The notes: generated from the sequence alone by a model not told the origin. Shown: positions 33,641 to 42,876, counted from the stretch's first letter. The stretch: DNA of 64,000 nucleotides from Streptomyces sp. WAC05374 (GCF_004353505.1 NZ_SMNQ01000017.1:62001-126000), one strand, 5' to 3'. Program-made: numbers and translations.

Positions 33641-35721
33641 CCCTCGCGCTGAGCGGCCTGCGCGGCCGCTGGACGGCCTTCGTCGGCAGCTTCGTCGCGC
33701 TGGCGCTCGGTGTCGGGCTGCTGGCGGCGATGGGCCTGGGCCTCGCGTCGACGTTCGACGCTCCGGAGCGGGCGCCGCAGCGGTTCGCGGCCTCACCGGT
33801 GGTGGTGATCGGCACGGACACGCTCACCGTCGGGCGCGTGTCGCACGAGCTGTTCCATCCACACCCTGTGGACACCGCACTGCTGCGGGAGCTGCGCGCG
33901 CTGGGCGAGGTGGCCACCGACGGGCGGCCGGACGCCGTCGGCGTGGACGCCGACCCGGAGGCCGTACGCCGGGTGGTCGGCGACCGGGGCCGCGTGCTCA
34001 CCGGCGTCGAGCGGCGGCAGGCCGACCCGGAACCGGAGCGGGACGCCGAGGCCCTGGTCACGGTGAACGCCCTGCTGGGCACGGCCGGCGGGGTCACCGC
34101 CTTCGTGTCGGTCTTCGTCGTCGCGTCGACGTTCGCGTTCGCGGTGGCGCTGCGCCGGCGCGAGTTCGGGCTGCTGCGCACCGCCGGGGCGACGCCCGGT
34201 CAGGTGCGCCGGGCACTGCTCGCCGAGGCGGCCCTCGTCGGGGCCGCCGCCTCCGCCGCCGGCTGCGCCCTCGGGGCGTGGGGCGCCCCCGAGCTGGCCC
34301 GGGTCCTGGTGGACGGCGGCCTCGCACCCGAGTGGTTCACCCTCCGGGACGCCGCCTGGCCGTACCACGTCGCCTTCTGGACCGGCCTGACCGTCGCCGT
34401 CACCGGCGCCTGGGCGGCCGCCCGCCGGGCGGGGCGCACCGGTCCGGTGGAGGCGCTGCGCGAGGCCGACGTCGACAGCGGCGTCCTGCCGCTCGGCCGC
34501 CGCCTGCTGGGCACCGCGCTGCTGCTGACCGGCGCCGCCCTGCTGGGGTGGACGCTGCTCACCGACCCGTCGGACCTGCTGAAGCGCAAGACGTACACGA
34601 CCCAGCCCATGCTGCTGATCACCGGAGTGGCGCTGCTGGCCCCGCTGCTCGTCCGCCCCGTGGCCCGCGCCCTGCCGCTGCCCGGCGCCACGGGCATGCT
34701 CATACGGGAGAACACGGCCGCCGGACTGCGCCGTACCGCCGCCGTCGCCGCGCCCGTGCTGGTCACCGTCGCGCTGGCCGGGTCGCTGCTCGGCTCGGCC
34801 GGGACGGTGAGTGCCGCCGGGGCGGCCGAGGCGCGGCGGCAGACCGCGGCCACCCATGTGGTGACGGGTGAGGACCTCAGGCCCGTGAGCGTCCCGGGCG
34901 CCGCGCTCTCCGCCACCGCGTCGACCGGTGTCTACGTCCGGGACGGGGAAACGGCCGTCGTCCGGTACGAGGCTCGCGCGGTCACCGACCCGGCCGCCTT
35001 CGCCGGCCTGGCGCGCCTGCCGGTCCTGGCGGGCGACATACGCGACCTGAACGACGGCTCGATCGTCATCAGCCAGGAGATCGCCCACAGCGAGTCCGGA
35101 CGGCGCGCGGTCGGCGACCGCCTCGACGTGTGGCTGGGCGACGGCCGGCCGGTGACGCTGCGCATCGCCGCCGTGCTCGCGACCGGGACGGGTGACAACG
35201 GCCCGTACGTCACGGCCGCCCACGCCCGCGCGGCGACGGTCGACCGCATCGACGTACGGCTCCCGCCCGGCACCGACCCCGCCGTTTTGGGCGCCACCGG
35301 TGGCACGGTCACCACCGCCGGCGCGTGGGCGGCGCCCGCCACCGGCCCCCAGACCCGGCTCGGCCTGCTCGTCGTCCTGGGCATCGCCCTCCTCTACACC
35401 GCGATATCCCTCGCCAACACCCTGGTGATGGCCACGTCGGTACGGGGCCGGGAGCTGCGCTCGCTGCGGCTGGCCGGCGCGACACGCCCCCAGATCATGG
35501 CCGTCGTCGCGGGCGAGACGCTGCTCGCGGTCGGGGTCGGGGCGGTGCTCGGCGCGGCCGTGGCGGCGGTCGACCTGGCCGGGCTCGGCGCCGCCCTGGC
35601 CTCCCTGTCCGCCCCCGTGACGATCAGCGTCCCGTGGGCGACCGTGGGCGCCGCCCTGGGCGGCTGCGCCCTGGTGGCGGTCGTCTCGGCGCTCCTCTGC
35701 GCCGCCCGTACGGGCCGGTGA
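33634..35721 (+). CDS. FtsX-like ABC permease
   Basis: A 695-residue membrane protein starting at GTG 33634 inside the ATPase gene. It has an N-terminal anchor, an extracytoplasmic domain, and two FtsX/MacB permease blocks (about residues 150-290 and 560-690), with QTRLGLLVVLGIALLYTAI and RGRELRSLRLAGATRPQIM as typical sequence in the second. It forms the transport complex with the preceding ATPase. Confidence 0.92.
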   Translation: MLTLALSGLRGRWTAFVGSFVALALGVGLLAAMGLGLASTFDAPERAPQRFAASPVVVIGTDTLTVGRVSHELFHPHPVDTALLRELRALGEVATDGRPDAVGVDADPEAVRRVVGDRGRVLTGVERRQADPEPERDAEALVTVNALLGTAGGVTAFVSVFVVASTFAFAVALRRREFGLLRTAGATPGQVRRALLAEAALVGAAASAAGCALGAWGAPELARVLVDGGLAPEWFTLRDAAWPYHVAFWTGLTVAVTGAWAAARRAGRTGPVEALREADVDSGVLPLGRRLLGTALLLTGAALLGWTLLTDPSDLLKRKTYTTQPMLLITGVALLAPLLVRPVARALPLPGATGMLIRENTAAGLRRTAAVAAPVLVTVALAGSLLGSAGTVSAAGAAEARRQTAATHVVTGEDLRPVSVPGAALSATASTGVYVRDGETAVVRYEARAVTDPAAFAGLARLPVLAGDIRDLNDGSIVISQEIAHSESGRRAVGDRLDVWLGDGRPVTLRIAAVLATGTGDNGPYVTAAHARAATVDRIDVRLPPGTDPAVLGATGGTVTTAGAWAAPATGPQTRLGLLVVLGIALLYTAISLANTLVMATSVRGRELRSLRLAGATRPQIMAVVAGETLLAVGVGAVLGAAVAAVDLAGLGAALASLSAPVTISVPWATVGAALGGCALVAVVSALLCAARTGR

Positions 35722-35767
35722 GCGTGGAGCGCACCGATTGTCAGTGCCGGGTGCCAGACTCGCATGC

Positions 35768-37456
35768 GTGAGCGAACGCTGGGTGGTGGACGGCACCGAG
35801 GACGGCGGGGCGCGGCTGGTCCCCCTCGGTCCGGACGGGCTGCCCGCCGGTCCGGTGCTGACCGAGCCCGACCTGGTCGGGGCGGTGCGGTCCCGGCCGG
35901 GCGTCGGCCGGTGGGTGTGGCGGTCCACCGGCGCCGTCCACCCCCGGCTCCTGGCGGCCGGGGTCCGGGTCGAGCGGTGTTACGACATGGAGGCCGCCGA
36001 GCAGTTGCTGCTCGGGCACGAGGGCCACCTGGGCGAGCCCCGCTCGGCGGCGGCCGCCTGGGCGCGGCTGCACCACCGCCCGGTGCCGCCCGATCCGCCG
36101 CTCCGGGCGGCCGAGCCGGGCGCGCAGTCACCGCTGTTCGAGCCGGCGACCGGCCAGGACCTGCCCTTCGAGGGCCTGCTGGAGGTGTACGCGGACCAGC
36201 AGCGAAGACACGCGGCCGCCGAGCACCCCGGCCGGATGCGGCTGCTGACCGCCGCCGAGTCGGCGGGGATGCTGGTGGCCGCCGAGATGACCCGGGCCGG
36301 TCTGCCGTGGCGGCCGGAGGTCCACCGGGCGGTGCTGCACGAGCTGCTGGGCGAGCGGTACGCGGGCGGGGGCGAGCCGCGCCGGCTGGCGGAGCTGGCG
36401 GACGAGGTGTCGGAGGCGTTCGGGCGCCGGGTCCGCCCCGACCTGCCGGCGGACGTGGTCAAGGCGTTCGCGCAGGCGGGGATCACCATCCGCTCGACGC
36501 GCCGCTGGGAGCTCGCGAAGATCGACCACCCGGCGGTCGAGCCGCTCATCGCGTACAAGAAGCTGTACCGGATCTGGACGGCGCACGGCTGGAGCTGGCT
36601 CCAGGACTGGGTCCGGGACGGGCGTTTCCGGCCGGAGTACCTGCCGGGCGGCACGGTCAGCGGGCGCTGGACGACCAATGGCGGCGGCGCCCTCCAGATC
36701 CCCAAGGTCATACGGCGGGCGGTGGTCGCCGACGACGGCTGGCGGCTCGTCGTCGCGGACGCCGACCAGATGGAGCCGCGGGTGCTGGCGGCGATCTCCC
36801 GGGACCCGGGGCTGATGGAGGTGGCGGGCCACGCGGACGACCTGTACACCCGCCTGTCCGACCGGGCGTTCTCCGGTGACCGGGACCACGCGAAGATCGC
36901 GCTGCTCGGCGCGATCTACGGGCAGACCAGCGGGGACGGCCTGAAGAACCTGGCGGCCCTGCGCCGCCGGTTCCCCCGGGCGGTGGCGTATGTGGACGAC
37001 GCGGCGAAAGCGGGCGAGGAGGGCCGGCTGGTGCGCACCTGGCTGGGCCGCACCAGCCCCCGCGCGGCGGGCGCGGCGGAGGCGGACGAGGCGGGCATCC
37101 CCCAGGAGGGAGGGGAGGAGCCCCTGACGGACGGGGAGTTCACCCCGGGGTACGCCTCGGTGAACGCCCGCGCCCGGGGCCGCTTCACACGGAACTTCGT
37201 GGTGCAGGGCAGCGCCGCCGACTGGGCGCTGCTGATGCTGGCCGCGCTGCGGCAGGCGCTGTCCGGGATGCGGGCGGAGCTGGTGTTCTTCCAGCACGAC
37301 GAGGTGATCGTGCACTGTCCCGCCGAGGAGGCCCCGGCGGTGGCCGAGGCGATCCGCACGGCCGGCGACACGGCCGGACGGATCGCGTTCGGCGACACCC
37401 CGGTGCGCTTCCCGTTCACCACGGCGACGGTGGAGTGCTACTTCGACGCGAAGTAG
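35768..37456 (+). CDS. Family A DNA polymerase with degenerate 3'-5' exonuclease domain
   Basis: A 562-residue protein of the actinobacterial 'bifunctional 3'-5' exonuclease/DNA polymerase' type, shorter than Pol I and lacking the 5'-nuclease domain. Polymerase motif A reads VADADQMEPRVLAAIS, motif B DHAKIALLGAIYGQTSG, and motif C FFQHDEVIVHCP, so catalytic aspartates are retained. The N-terminal 150 residues correspond to the exonuclease fold but clear DEDD residues are not evident. The role is probably in repair. I chose GTG 35768; the frame is open from 35738. Confidence 0.88.
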   Translation: MSERWVVDGTEDGGARLVPLGPDGLPAGPVLTEPDLVGAVRSRPGVGRWVWRSTGAVHPRLLAAGVRVERCYDMEAAEQLLLGHEGHLGEPRSAAAAWARLHHRPVPPDPPLRAAEPGAQSPLFEPATGQDLPFEGLLEVYADQQRRHAAAEHPGRMRLLTAAESAGMLVAAEMTRAGLPWRPEVHRAVLHELLGERYAGGGEPRRLAELADEVSEAFGRRVRPDLPADVVKAFAQAGITIRSTRRWELAKIDHPAVEPLIAYKKLYRIWTAHGWSWLQDWVRDGRFRPEYLPGGTVSGRWTTNGGGALQIPKVIRRAVVADDGWRLVVADADQMEPRVLAAISRDPGLMEVAGHADDLYTRLSDRAFSGDRDHAKIALLGAIYGQTSGDGLKNLAALRRRFPRAVAYVDDAAKAGEEGRLVRTWLGRTSPRAAGAAEADEAGIPQEGGEEPLTDGEFTPGYASVNARARGRFTRNFVVQGSAADWALLMLAALRQALSGMRAELVFFQHDEVIVHCPAEEAPAVAEAIRTAGDTAGRIAFGDTPVRFPFTTATVECYFDAK

Positions 37457-37469
37457 CCGCGCCGCGCCC

Positions 37470-38696
37470 CTACTTGAGCGTGAGCCAGGAGTCGTCGACG
37501 GCCACCGCCCGGAGCTGCTCCAGTGTGGCGGGCGGCGTCGTCCGGTTGGCGTCCCTGTGCGGGTACTCGGCGTTGTACGAGGTGATCGTGACGCGCAGGC
37601 CGTTCGGCCGCAGGGCGTCGACTCGCCACTCGGTGACGCCGTCGCCCTTCGCGGGCCGTTCCGAGGTGGCGATCCTCGTACCGTCCGGGAGCGTCTGGCT
37701 CCACCGCGGTTCCCCGTCGCCCGGGGCGCCCTTGGGAGTGAGCGTGGCCCGTAGGTGGCTCTTGGTCTTGTTCTTGACGTCGTACGCGATGATGTAGCCG
37801 GTCGCGCCGTCGCCCCCGCCGCCGCGGGGCGACAGCCCCTTCGGCGAGAGCCGCTGCAACCGCTCCATCACGTCCAGGCTCCGCGCGACGTGCACCTCCC
37901 GGCTGAAGAGGTCCGGGTTGGGAATGCCGTACTTCGTCATCGCCGAGTTCAGCATCCCGATCAGGCTGGACGTCTGCATCTCCGTGAAGGGGGTGTTCGT
38001 GCGGGTGGCCCGGCCCTCCTTCGGCAGACCGTTGTAGGTGATCAGCTCGACGAGGTAGCCCTCCTCGGAGAGGCTCAGCGAGCGCGCCTTGCGCAGCCCC
38101 TTGTCCTGGCTCAGCACGGTGGCCGCACCCCCGCCCCACGGCTCCGCGTGACAGCTCAGGGCGGGCGGCGTGAGCTTCGCGGGGCAGGTGACCAGCTTGC
38201 GGACGGCCGGGTCGTGACGGTCGGCCCGCTTGATGGACACCTCGACGAGGGCCTCGCCGAATCCGTCGTCGTACACCAGGGACGCGTTCGCCGGCCGCTT
38301 CGGGTCGCCGAAGTTGCTGGTGCCGCGCTGCTGGGTCAGCCTGCCCTTGGGCAGCACCCGCTCAAGGATCTGGATCATCTGGTCGGCGGAGACACGGATG
38401 TGCTGGTCGGGATCGTTCACTTCGGGGTTCGGCCTGCCGGTCGACGTCACGCCCGGGGACGGCGACAGCCGGCCGTCGGCGGCGACCTCCCGGGCGGAGG
38501 ACGTGCCGAGCAGCCACCCCCCGTACACCGCCGCACCGGTGAACGTCAGCACGGCGGCCGCGGCCGCGCCGGCGCGGCGCCGCACCACCCGGGCGCGGCC
38601 CCGCCGCAGTCCGCCTTCCACGAGCGCGCGGTGGTCCGTGGTGAAGGCCGCGCCGGTGCGGCGCATCGCCTCGGAGACGTCGTCCTCAAAGGGCAT
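37470..38696 (-). CDS. Membrane-anchored protein downstream of ECF sigma factor
   Basis: A 408-residue protein with a cytoplasmic N-terminus of about 48 residues, one membrane segment (about residues 45-65) and a large extracytoplasmic domain. It follows the sigma factor gene by 60 bp on the same strand. This topology and position are common for partners of SigE-family sigma factors, so it may act as an anti-sigma or sensor protein; that is inference. I recognise no enzyme motif. Two cysteines occur in LVTCPAKL and LSCHAEPW. Confidence 0.78.
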   Translation of the reverse strand: MPFEDDVSEAMRRTGAAFTTDHRALVEGGLRRGRARVVRRRAGAAAAAVLTFTGAAVYGGWLLGTSSAREVAADGRLSPSPGVTSTGRPNPEVNDPDQHIRVSADQMIQILERVLPKGRLTQQRGTSNFGDPKRPANASLVYDDGFGEALVEVSIKRADRHDPAVRKLVTCPAKLTPPALSCHAEPWGGGAATVLSQDKGLRKARSLSLSEEGYLVELITYNGLPKEGRATRTNTPFTEMQTSSLIGMLNSAMTKYGIPNPDLFSREVHVARSLDVMERLQRLSPKGLSPRGGGGDGATGYIIAYDVKNKTKSHLRATLTPKGAPGDGEPRWSQTLPDGTRIATSERPAKGDGVTEWRVDALRPNGLRVTITSYNAEYPHRDANRTTPPATLEQLRAVAVDDSWLTLK

Positions 38697-38756
38697 GGGG
38701 AACCACCATTCGTGGGTCGTGTGACGTTCGTGGCCGAAGGGCCGGGGGGCAGCCGC

Positions 38757-39269
38757 TCAGCGCGCGGTGACGAGCTCGGCCATGCTGTCGCCGAGCTGCT
38801 CGCGGAGCCGGCCGAGCGCCCTGGTGCAGCGCGTGCGTACGGCGGCGGCGCTGACGTTCATGGCGGCGGCGGTCTCCTCGACGCTGCGGTCCTCCCAGTA
38901 CCGCAGCACCACGACCGCCCGGTCCTTGGGGGCCAGCCGCGCCAGCGCGTCCAGCAGCGCCAGCCTCAGGTCGGGATCGTCGCCCGGACCGATGGCGGTC
39001 TCGGGAAGCTCGGCCAGCGGCCGCTCACCCGAGGAGCGCCGTCGCCGCTGGGTGAGGAAGGTGCGGACGAGGACGGTCTGGGCGTACGCCGCCGGGCTGT
39101 CGACACGCGCCATCCGGCCCCACAGGGCGTACATCCGCCCCAGCGTCTCCTGCACCAGATCCTCGGCGAGATGGGTATCACCGCTGGTCAGCAGGCAGGC
39201 GGAGCGGAAGAGATGCCCGGTGCGGCACGCCGCGAACTCCATGAACTCGTCCGCCCGGGACCTTCTCAT
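38757..39269 (-). CDS. ECF sigma factor, SigE family
   Basis: A 170-residue sigma factor. Region 2 is FMEFAACRTGHLFRSACLLTSGDTHLAEDLVQETLGRMYALW (two helices), and region 4 is LDALARLAPKDRAVVVLRYWEDRSVEETAAAM followed by the recognition helix VSAAAVRTRCTRALGRLR. This matches the Streptomyces SigE-family (SigE-like sigma-70) group with 'ACRTGHLFR'. GGGGAGGG precedes ATG 39269. Targets are unknown. Confidence 0.92.
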   Translation of the reverse strand: MRRSRADEFMEFAACRTGHLFRSACLLTSGDTHLAEDLVQETLGRMYALWGRMARVDSPAAYAQTVLVRTFLTQRRRRSSGERPLAELPETAIGPGDDPDLRLALLDALARLAPKDRAVVVLRYWEDRSVEETAAAMNVSAAAVRTRCTRALGRLREQLGDSMAELVTAR

Positions 39270-39402
39270 GCCCTCCCCTTCGCCCCGCTGCCGTTGTTCT
39301 CCTCCCCTTTGACGCGGCGGCCCTCCCCGGATGTTTCACACGACTTTTCCGCTCACGAATCCCCGGCGTCCCCCGCGCCCGCGAACCCGTCCGCGCACAC
39401 GA

Positions 39403-39444
39403 GGGCGGGCCCCGCATCCGTGGTGCCGGATGTGGGGCCCGCCC
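39403..39444 (-). terminator. Terminator after the rodlin pair
   Basis: An 18-bp near-perfect inverted repeat (39403-39420 with 39427-39444, 6-nt loop) starting about 30 nt after the stop of the downstream rodlin. Confidence 0.8.
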
Positions 39445-39474
39445 GTGCGGTGGCTGTGCGCGAAGCGTCCCGCG

Positions 39475-39867
39475 TCAGCCCCGGATCGCCGCGGAGGCGT
39501 TCTCGGAGATGACGTCCTCCAGGATGTGCGACAGGGCGCTGTCACCCTTGACCGCCGTGGAGTTCTCGACGCACTGCTGGTCCTGGGTGTCGTTCAGGAT
39601 GTCCTGAACGCCGACGTTGACCAGGGCGATGATGTTCTGGACATCGGCCTGGATCGGCAGACCCACACACGGCTTGTTGAGCGTGCCCTGGACAAGGCCC
39701 ACCTGCGGGCTCTGGTGGCCGCCCGTCACGGTGTTGCCGTAGATCTGCCGGGAGAAGTTGCCGTTCTGCGTGTCGATCCCGCGGTCGCCCACGGCGGCGG
39801 CCATCGGCGCGGACGCGCCGAGCACGGCCGCAGCGACGCCGGCGGTAGCCAGAACCTTCTTGATCAT
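39475..39867 (-). CDS. Rodlin (downstream copy)
   Basis: A 130-residue secreted rodlin, similar in length to RdlA/RdlB. A signal peptide (MIKKVLATAGVAAAVLGAS, cleavage near APMAAA) precedes the mature protein with GLPIQADVQNIIALVNVGVQ, two cysteines (NKPCVG, QQCVEN) and HILEDVISENASA. Rodlins assemble chaplin fibrils into the rodlet layer on aerial hyphae and spores. It is about 80% identical to the upstream copy. Its leader also resembles that copy, but no promoter like the one at 40471-40498 is visible, so it may rely on read-through. Confidence 0.93.
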   Translation of the reverse strand: MIKKVLATAGVAAAVLGASAPMAAAVGDRGIDTQNGNFSRQIYGNTVTGGHQSPQVGLVQGTLNKPCVGLPIQADVQNIIALVNVGVQDILNDTQDQQCVENSTAVKGDSALSHILEDVISENASAAIRG

Positions 39868-39991
39868 GGTTCATCCCATTCGTCGAGAGACCCGGGTGCT
39901 CGGGTCGTGCCGCGCCCGGCGTCGGGCGCGTGGGGGGTATGGCCGGGGAGTGGCCCCCGGGCGCGTGGCGGCGGACGCCACGCGATACCGC

Positions 39992-40017
39992 CCCGCGCGA
40001 CCGAACGGCCGCGCGGG
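39992..40017 (-). terminator. Hairpins between the two rodlin genes
   Basis: An 8-bp perfect stem (39992-39999 with 40010-40017) lies 15 nt after the upstream rodlin stop, followed by a second inverted repeat at about 39963-39984. They could attenuate transcription into the downstream rodlin or stabilise the upstream transcript. Confidence 0.45.
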
Positions 40018-40031
40018 ACGATGGCCTCGCG

Positions 40032-40424
40032 TCAGTCCCGGACGGACGCCGAGACGTTCTCCGAGAGGACGTCCTCCAGGATGTGCGACAGGGCGCTGTC
40101 ACCCTTGACCGCCGTGGAGTTCTCGGCGCACTGCTGGTTCTGCGTGTCGTTGAGGATGTCCTGAACACCGACGTTGACCAGGGCCAGGATGTTCTGAACG
40201 TCGGCCTGGACCGGGAGACCGATGCAGGGCTTGTTCAGCGACCCCTGGATCAGCCCGATCTGCGGGCTCATGTAGCCACCGGTGGTCGTGTTGCCGTACG
40301 ACTGGGTGGCGAAGTTGCCGTTCTGCGTGTCGATTCCGCGGTCGCCCACGGCGGCGGCCATCGGCGCGGAGGCGCCAAGGACGGCCGCGGCGACGCCGGC
40401 GGTGGCCAGAACCTTCTTGATCAT
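40032..40424 (-). CDS. Rodlin (upstream copy)
   Basis: A 130-residue rodlin, tandem paralogue of the preceding gene with the same signal peptide and GLPVQADVQNILALVNVGVQ core, and cysteines in NKPCIG and QQCAEN. AAGGA lies 6 nt before ATG 40424. A sigma-BldN-like promoter is 69-75 bp upstream. It is divergent from the DUF6479 gene. Confidence 0.94.
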   Translation of the reverse strand: MIKKVLATAGVAAAVLGASAPMAAAVGDRGIDTQNGNFATQSYGNTTTGGYMSPQIGLIQGSLNKPCIGLPVQADVQNILALVNVGVQDILNDTQNQQCAENSTAVKGDSALSHILEDVLSENVSASVRD

Positions 40425-40470
40425 GGTCCATCCTTCTCGTCGAGAGACCCGGTGCTCGGGGTCGCTCTGA

Positions 40471-40498
40471 TCAACAGCACGGCACCGTTTAAGTTGCG
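40471..40498 (-). promoter_or_regulatory. Sigma-BldN-like promoter of the rodlin gene
   Basis: On the minus strand: CGCAAC (40498-40493), 16-bp spacer, TGTTGA (40476-40471). This fits the CGTAAC-N16-CGTTGA pattern associated with sigma-BldN, which is known to drive rodlin and chaplin genes. Confidence 0.7.
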
Positions 40499-40613
40499 CC
40501 AGGTCACCCGAAGAGATCAATCACCTAAAGCCGGATGAATGGCTTGAATGATGATCGGCCCGTCCTACTCGCATCGATGTCTGATCGGGGCAGGACCGGG
40601 GTACACGCCCCAT

Positions 40614-40994
40614 ATGGACTCTCTCACTACGTTCACCACGGAATTCGCCGCTAAGGACCATGTCGTGGGGATTGGTCCGCTGGTCGCCGGCATCCTCCTC
40701 GTCGGCTTCCTGATCGGCGCGTTCTGGCTCGGGCGGCGCATCCGGAACCGGGAGCCCGAACCTCCCAGGCCGGAGGAGCAGCCGCACCGGCCGCCGGACG
40801 CCGGGCTGCCCGGCGAGGCCGAGGGCCACCGCCGGCCCGCCGAGCTGGACGAGCGCGAGGACCGGGTGATGCCGTACGAGCTGAGGCACCAGAACACCGA
40901 CCCGGACCCCTCGCCGCGCACCGAGAAGGACGCCAAGTGGGGCGGCGCCCCCAGCGGCGGCTTCGGCAGCGGCGGCCCGACCACGGGCGGCTGA
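40614..40994 (+). CDS. DUF6479 family membrane protein
   Basis: A 126-residue protein with one N-terminal membrane segment (VGIGPLVAGILLVGFLIGAFWLG) followed by RRIRNREPEPPRPEEQP and a hydrophilic, Pro/Glu/Gly-rich cytoplasmic tail. This matches the Streptomyces DUF6479 family; its function is unknown. I chose ATG 40614 (MDSLTTFTTEF). It is divergent from the rodlin genes. Confidence 0.82.
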   Translation: MDSLTTFTTEFAAKDHVVGIGPLVAGILLVGFLIGAFWLGRRIRNREPEPPRPEEQPHRPPDAGLPGEAEGHRRPAELDEREDRVMPYELRHQNTDPDPSPRTEKDAKWGGAPSGGFGSGGPTTGG

Positions 40995-41165
40995 CCGCAC
41001 CGCCCGCGTACCCCGCGCCCGGGCACCCACGCGCCACGCGCCCGGGGCGCGGCGGCATGTGCGCCATGGCTTGTCCGGGGCCCACGCCCGACCGGGCCCG
41101 CCACGCCGCCGCCGGCCGCCCGGCGGCGCCGTTTCGTGCCGGGGGCGCCTGGGCACCCGGGGGCC

Positions 41166-42518
41166 ATGACCAGTACGGACACGGCCACGCACACCCCTGC
41201 CCGGGCGTCCGCACGGGACACCGCGCGGCTGGCGGCCCAGGTGATCGCGCCGACCCTCGCGGCCGGCGTCATCGCGCGCCGCCGCGCCGGGATGGCCCTC
41301 GCCGAGCGGTACGCCGTCGACCGGCGCGCCACCGGGCTGCTCACCGAGCTGCGCGGCGCCTACGGTCCCGGGCCGCTCCGGCTCGACATGGCCGGGCGGC
41401 ACTTCGCGGTCGTCCTGCACGCCGGCGACGCCGTCCGTGTCCTCGGGGGCACCCCGGACCCGTACTCCCCCGCCACCCGCGAGAAGCGGGCCTCGCTGGA
41501 GCAGTTCCAGCCGCACGGCGTGCTGATCTCGCGCGGGACGGAACGTGACCAGCGGCGCGCCTTCAACGAGGCCGTCCTCGAGTACGGCCACCGGATGCAC
41601 AGCCTGGCCCCCCGGATCGTGCGCACGGTGCGGGAGGAGACCGGCAAGCTCCTGGGCGCGACGACCGCCGGTGACGGCGAGATCGGCTGGGCGGAGTTCA
41701 GCCGGGCCTGGGACCGCACCGCCCGCCGCCTCGTGCTCGGCGACCTGGGGCGGGACGACACCGGCCTGACCGCCATGCTCGGCCGCCTGCGCTCCGCAGC
41801 CAACTGGTCCGTCGCCGCCCCGCGCCGCACCGCCCTGCGCGCCCGCTTCGAACGCCGCCTGCGCGCCCACCTCGACCGCGCCGAGCCCGGCAGTCTCGCC
41901 GCCGCCCTCGCGGCCACGCCCGCCGAACCGGGCACGGACCCGGCGGGTCAGGTGCCGCACTGGCTGTTCGCCTTCGACGCGGCGGGCATCGCGACCTTCC
42001 GGGCCCTGGCCCTGCTGTCCACGCACACCGCGCAGGAGACCCAGGTCCGCAACGAGCTGGCCGTCACCGACCTGAGCGAGCCCCGCCTGCTGCCGTACAC
42101 CCGCGCGTGCGTACTGGAGTCGGTGCGCCTGTGGCCGACCACGCCCTTCGTGCTGCGCGAGTCGGTGCGCGAGACCGACTGGGGCGACGACGCGCTGCCC
42201 GCCGGCACCGAGTTCCTGATCTACACGCCCTTGTTCCACCGGGACGAGTCCCTGCCGTACGCCGACCACTGCACGCCCGAGATCTGGCTGGACGGGACCG
42301 CCCAGGGCACCGAGGCGCTGCTGCCGTTCAGCGCGGGCCCCGGCCGGTGCCCGGGCGAGGACCTGGTGCTGCTGGCCACCTCCACCATGCTGGCGGCCCT
42401 GCTCGAACGCCACACCTACCTGCCGGAACGGCCCGGCCGGCTGCGGCCCGACCGCCCGCTGCCGCGCACCCTCGACCACTTCGGCCTGCGCTTCGCGGCC
42501 CTGCCCCACCGGCCGTGA
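41166..42518 (+). CDS. Cytochrome P450
   Basis: A 450-residue P450 monooxygenase. The heme-binding loop is FSAGPGRCPGEDL (Cys at about 395) and the ExxR motif is ESVRLWP. The usual I-helix AGxxT is replaced by FAFDAAGIATFRALALL, so the acid-alcohol pair is not obvious. No ferredoxin or reductase gene is adjacent. The N-terminus has hydrophobic stretches but no clear anchor. I chose ATG 41166 (MTSTDTATHTP); an open frame extends to 41136. The substrate is unknown. Confidence 0.92.
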   Translation: MTSTDTATHTPARASARDTARLAAQVIAPTLAAGVIARRRAGMALAERYAVDRRATGLLTELRGAYGPGPLRLDMAGRHFAVVLHAGDAVRVLGGTPDPYSPATREKRASLEQFQPHGVLISRGTERDQRRAFNEAVLEYGHRMHSLAPRIVRTVREETGKLLGATTAGDGEIGWAEFSRAWDRTARRLVLGDLGRDDTGLTAMLGRLRSAANWSVAAPRRTALRARFERRLRAHLDRAEPGSLAAALAATPAEPGTDPAGQVPHWLFAFDAAGIATFRALALLSTHTAQETQVRNELAVTDLSEPRLLPYTRACVLESVRLWPTTPFVLRESVRETDWGDDALPAGTEFLIYTPLFHRDESLPYADHCTPEIWLDGTAQGTEALLPFSAGPGRCPGEDLVLLATSTMLAALLERHTYLPERPGRLRPDRPLPRTLDHFGLRFAALPHRP

Positions 42519-42594
42519 ACGGTGAGGGCGCGCACACGGGCTGTGACATGATGCGAGAGCCTCGCCAAGGCTGCTGTGAACGGAAAGGTTCGGC

Positions 42595-42786
42595 ATGGCT
42601 CCTCGCGCCGGTAAATGGCAGCGTGTGCCCCTCATCCCACAGAGCAGGCAAGCGACGGAGGCCGACACGGTCCCCGTCTATTCGTCGTTGACGCGCGAAT
42701 GGAGAGCGCTGGGCCGGACGGTCCCGGGGCTGCCGGACCACGAATGGGACGTTCTGGTGGCACGCCCCGTGTGGCCCAGCCGTTGA
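42595..42786 (+). CDS. Small basic protein, unknown function
   Basis: A 63-residue protein rich in Arg, Trp and Pro (three Trp in TREWRALGRTV, HEWDVLVARPVWPSR and GKWQRV). It has no signal peptide or membrane segment. GGAAAGG lies 6 nt upstream of ATG 42595, which is a strong initiation site. I recognise no family. It lies between the P450 and a chaplin gene. Confidence 0.65.
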   Translation: MAPRAGKWQRVPLIPQSRQATEADTVPVYSSLTREWRALGRTVPGLPDHEWDVLVARPVWPSR

Positions 42787-42848
42787 GCCATCTGCTCCCG
42801 GTCGTAGCTCGGCGGTTCGAGTGAATCGGTGCGGAAAGGAGCCGCAGT

Positions 42849-42876
42849 GGTGTCTTTCCGCTTTCGCATTCGTTGT
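42849..42876 (+). promoter_or_regulatory. Weak sigma-BldN-like promoter of the first chaplin
   Basis: A CGTTGT box (42871-42876) identical to the -10 of the other two chaplin promoters, with GGTGTC 16 bp upstream in place of CGNNAC. It lies 91 bp before the chaplin start. Only the -10 half matches well. Confidence 0.35.
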
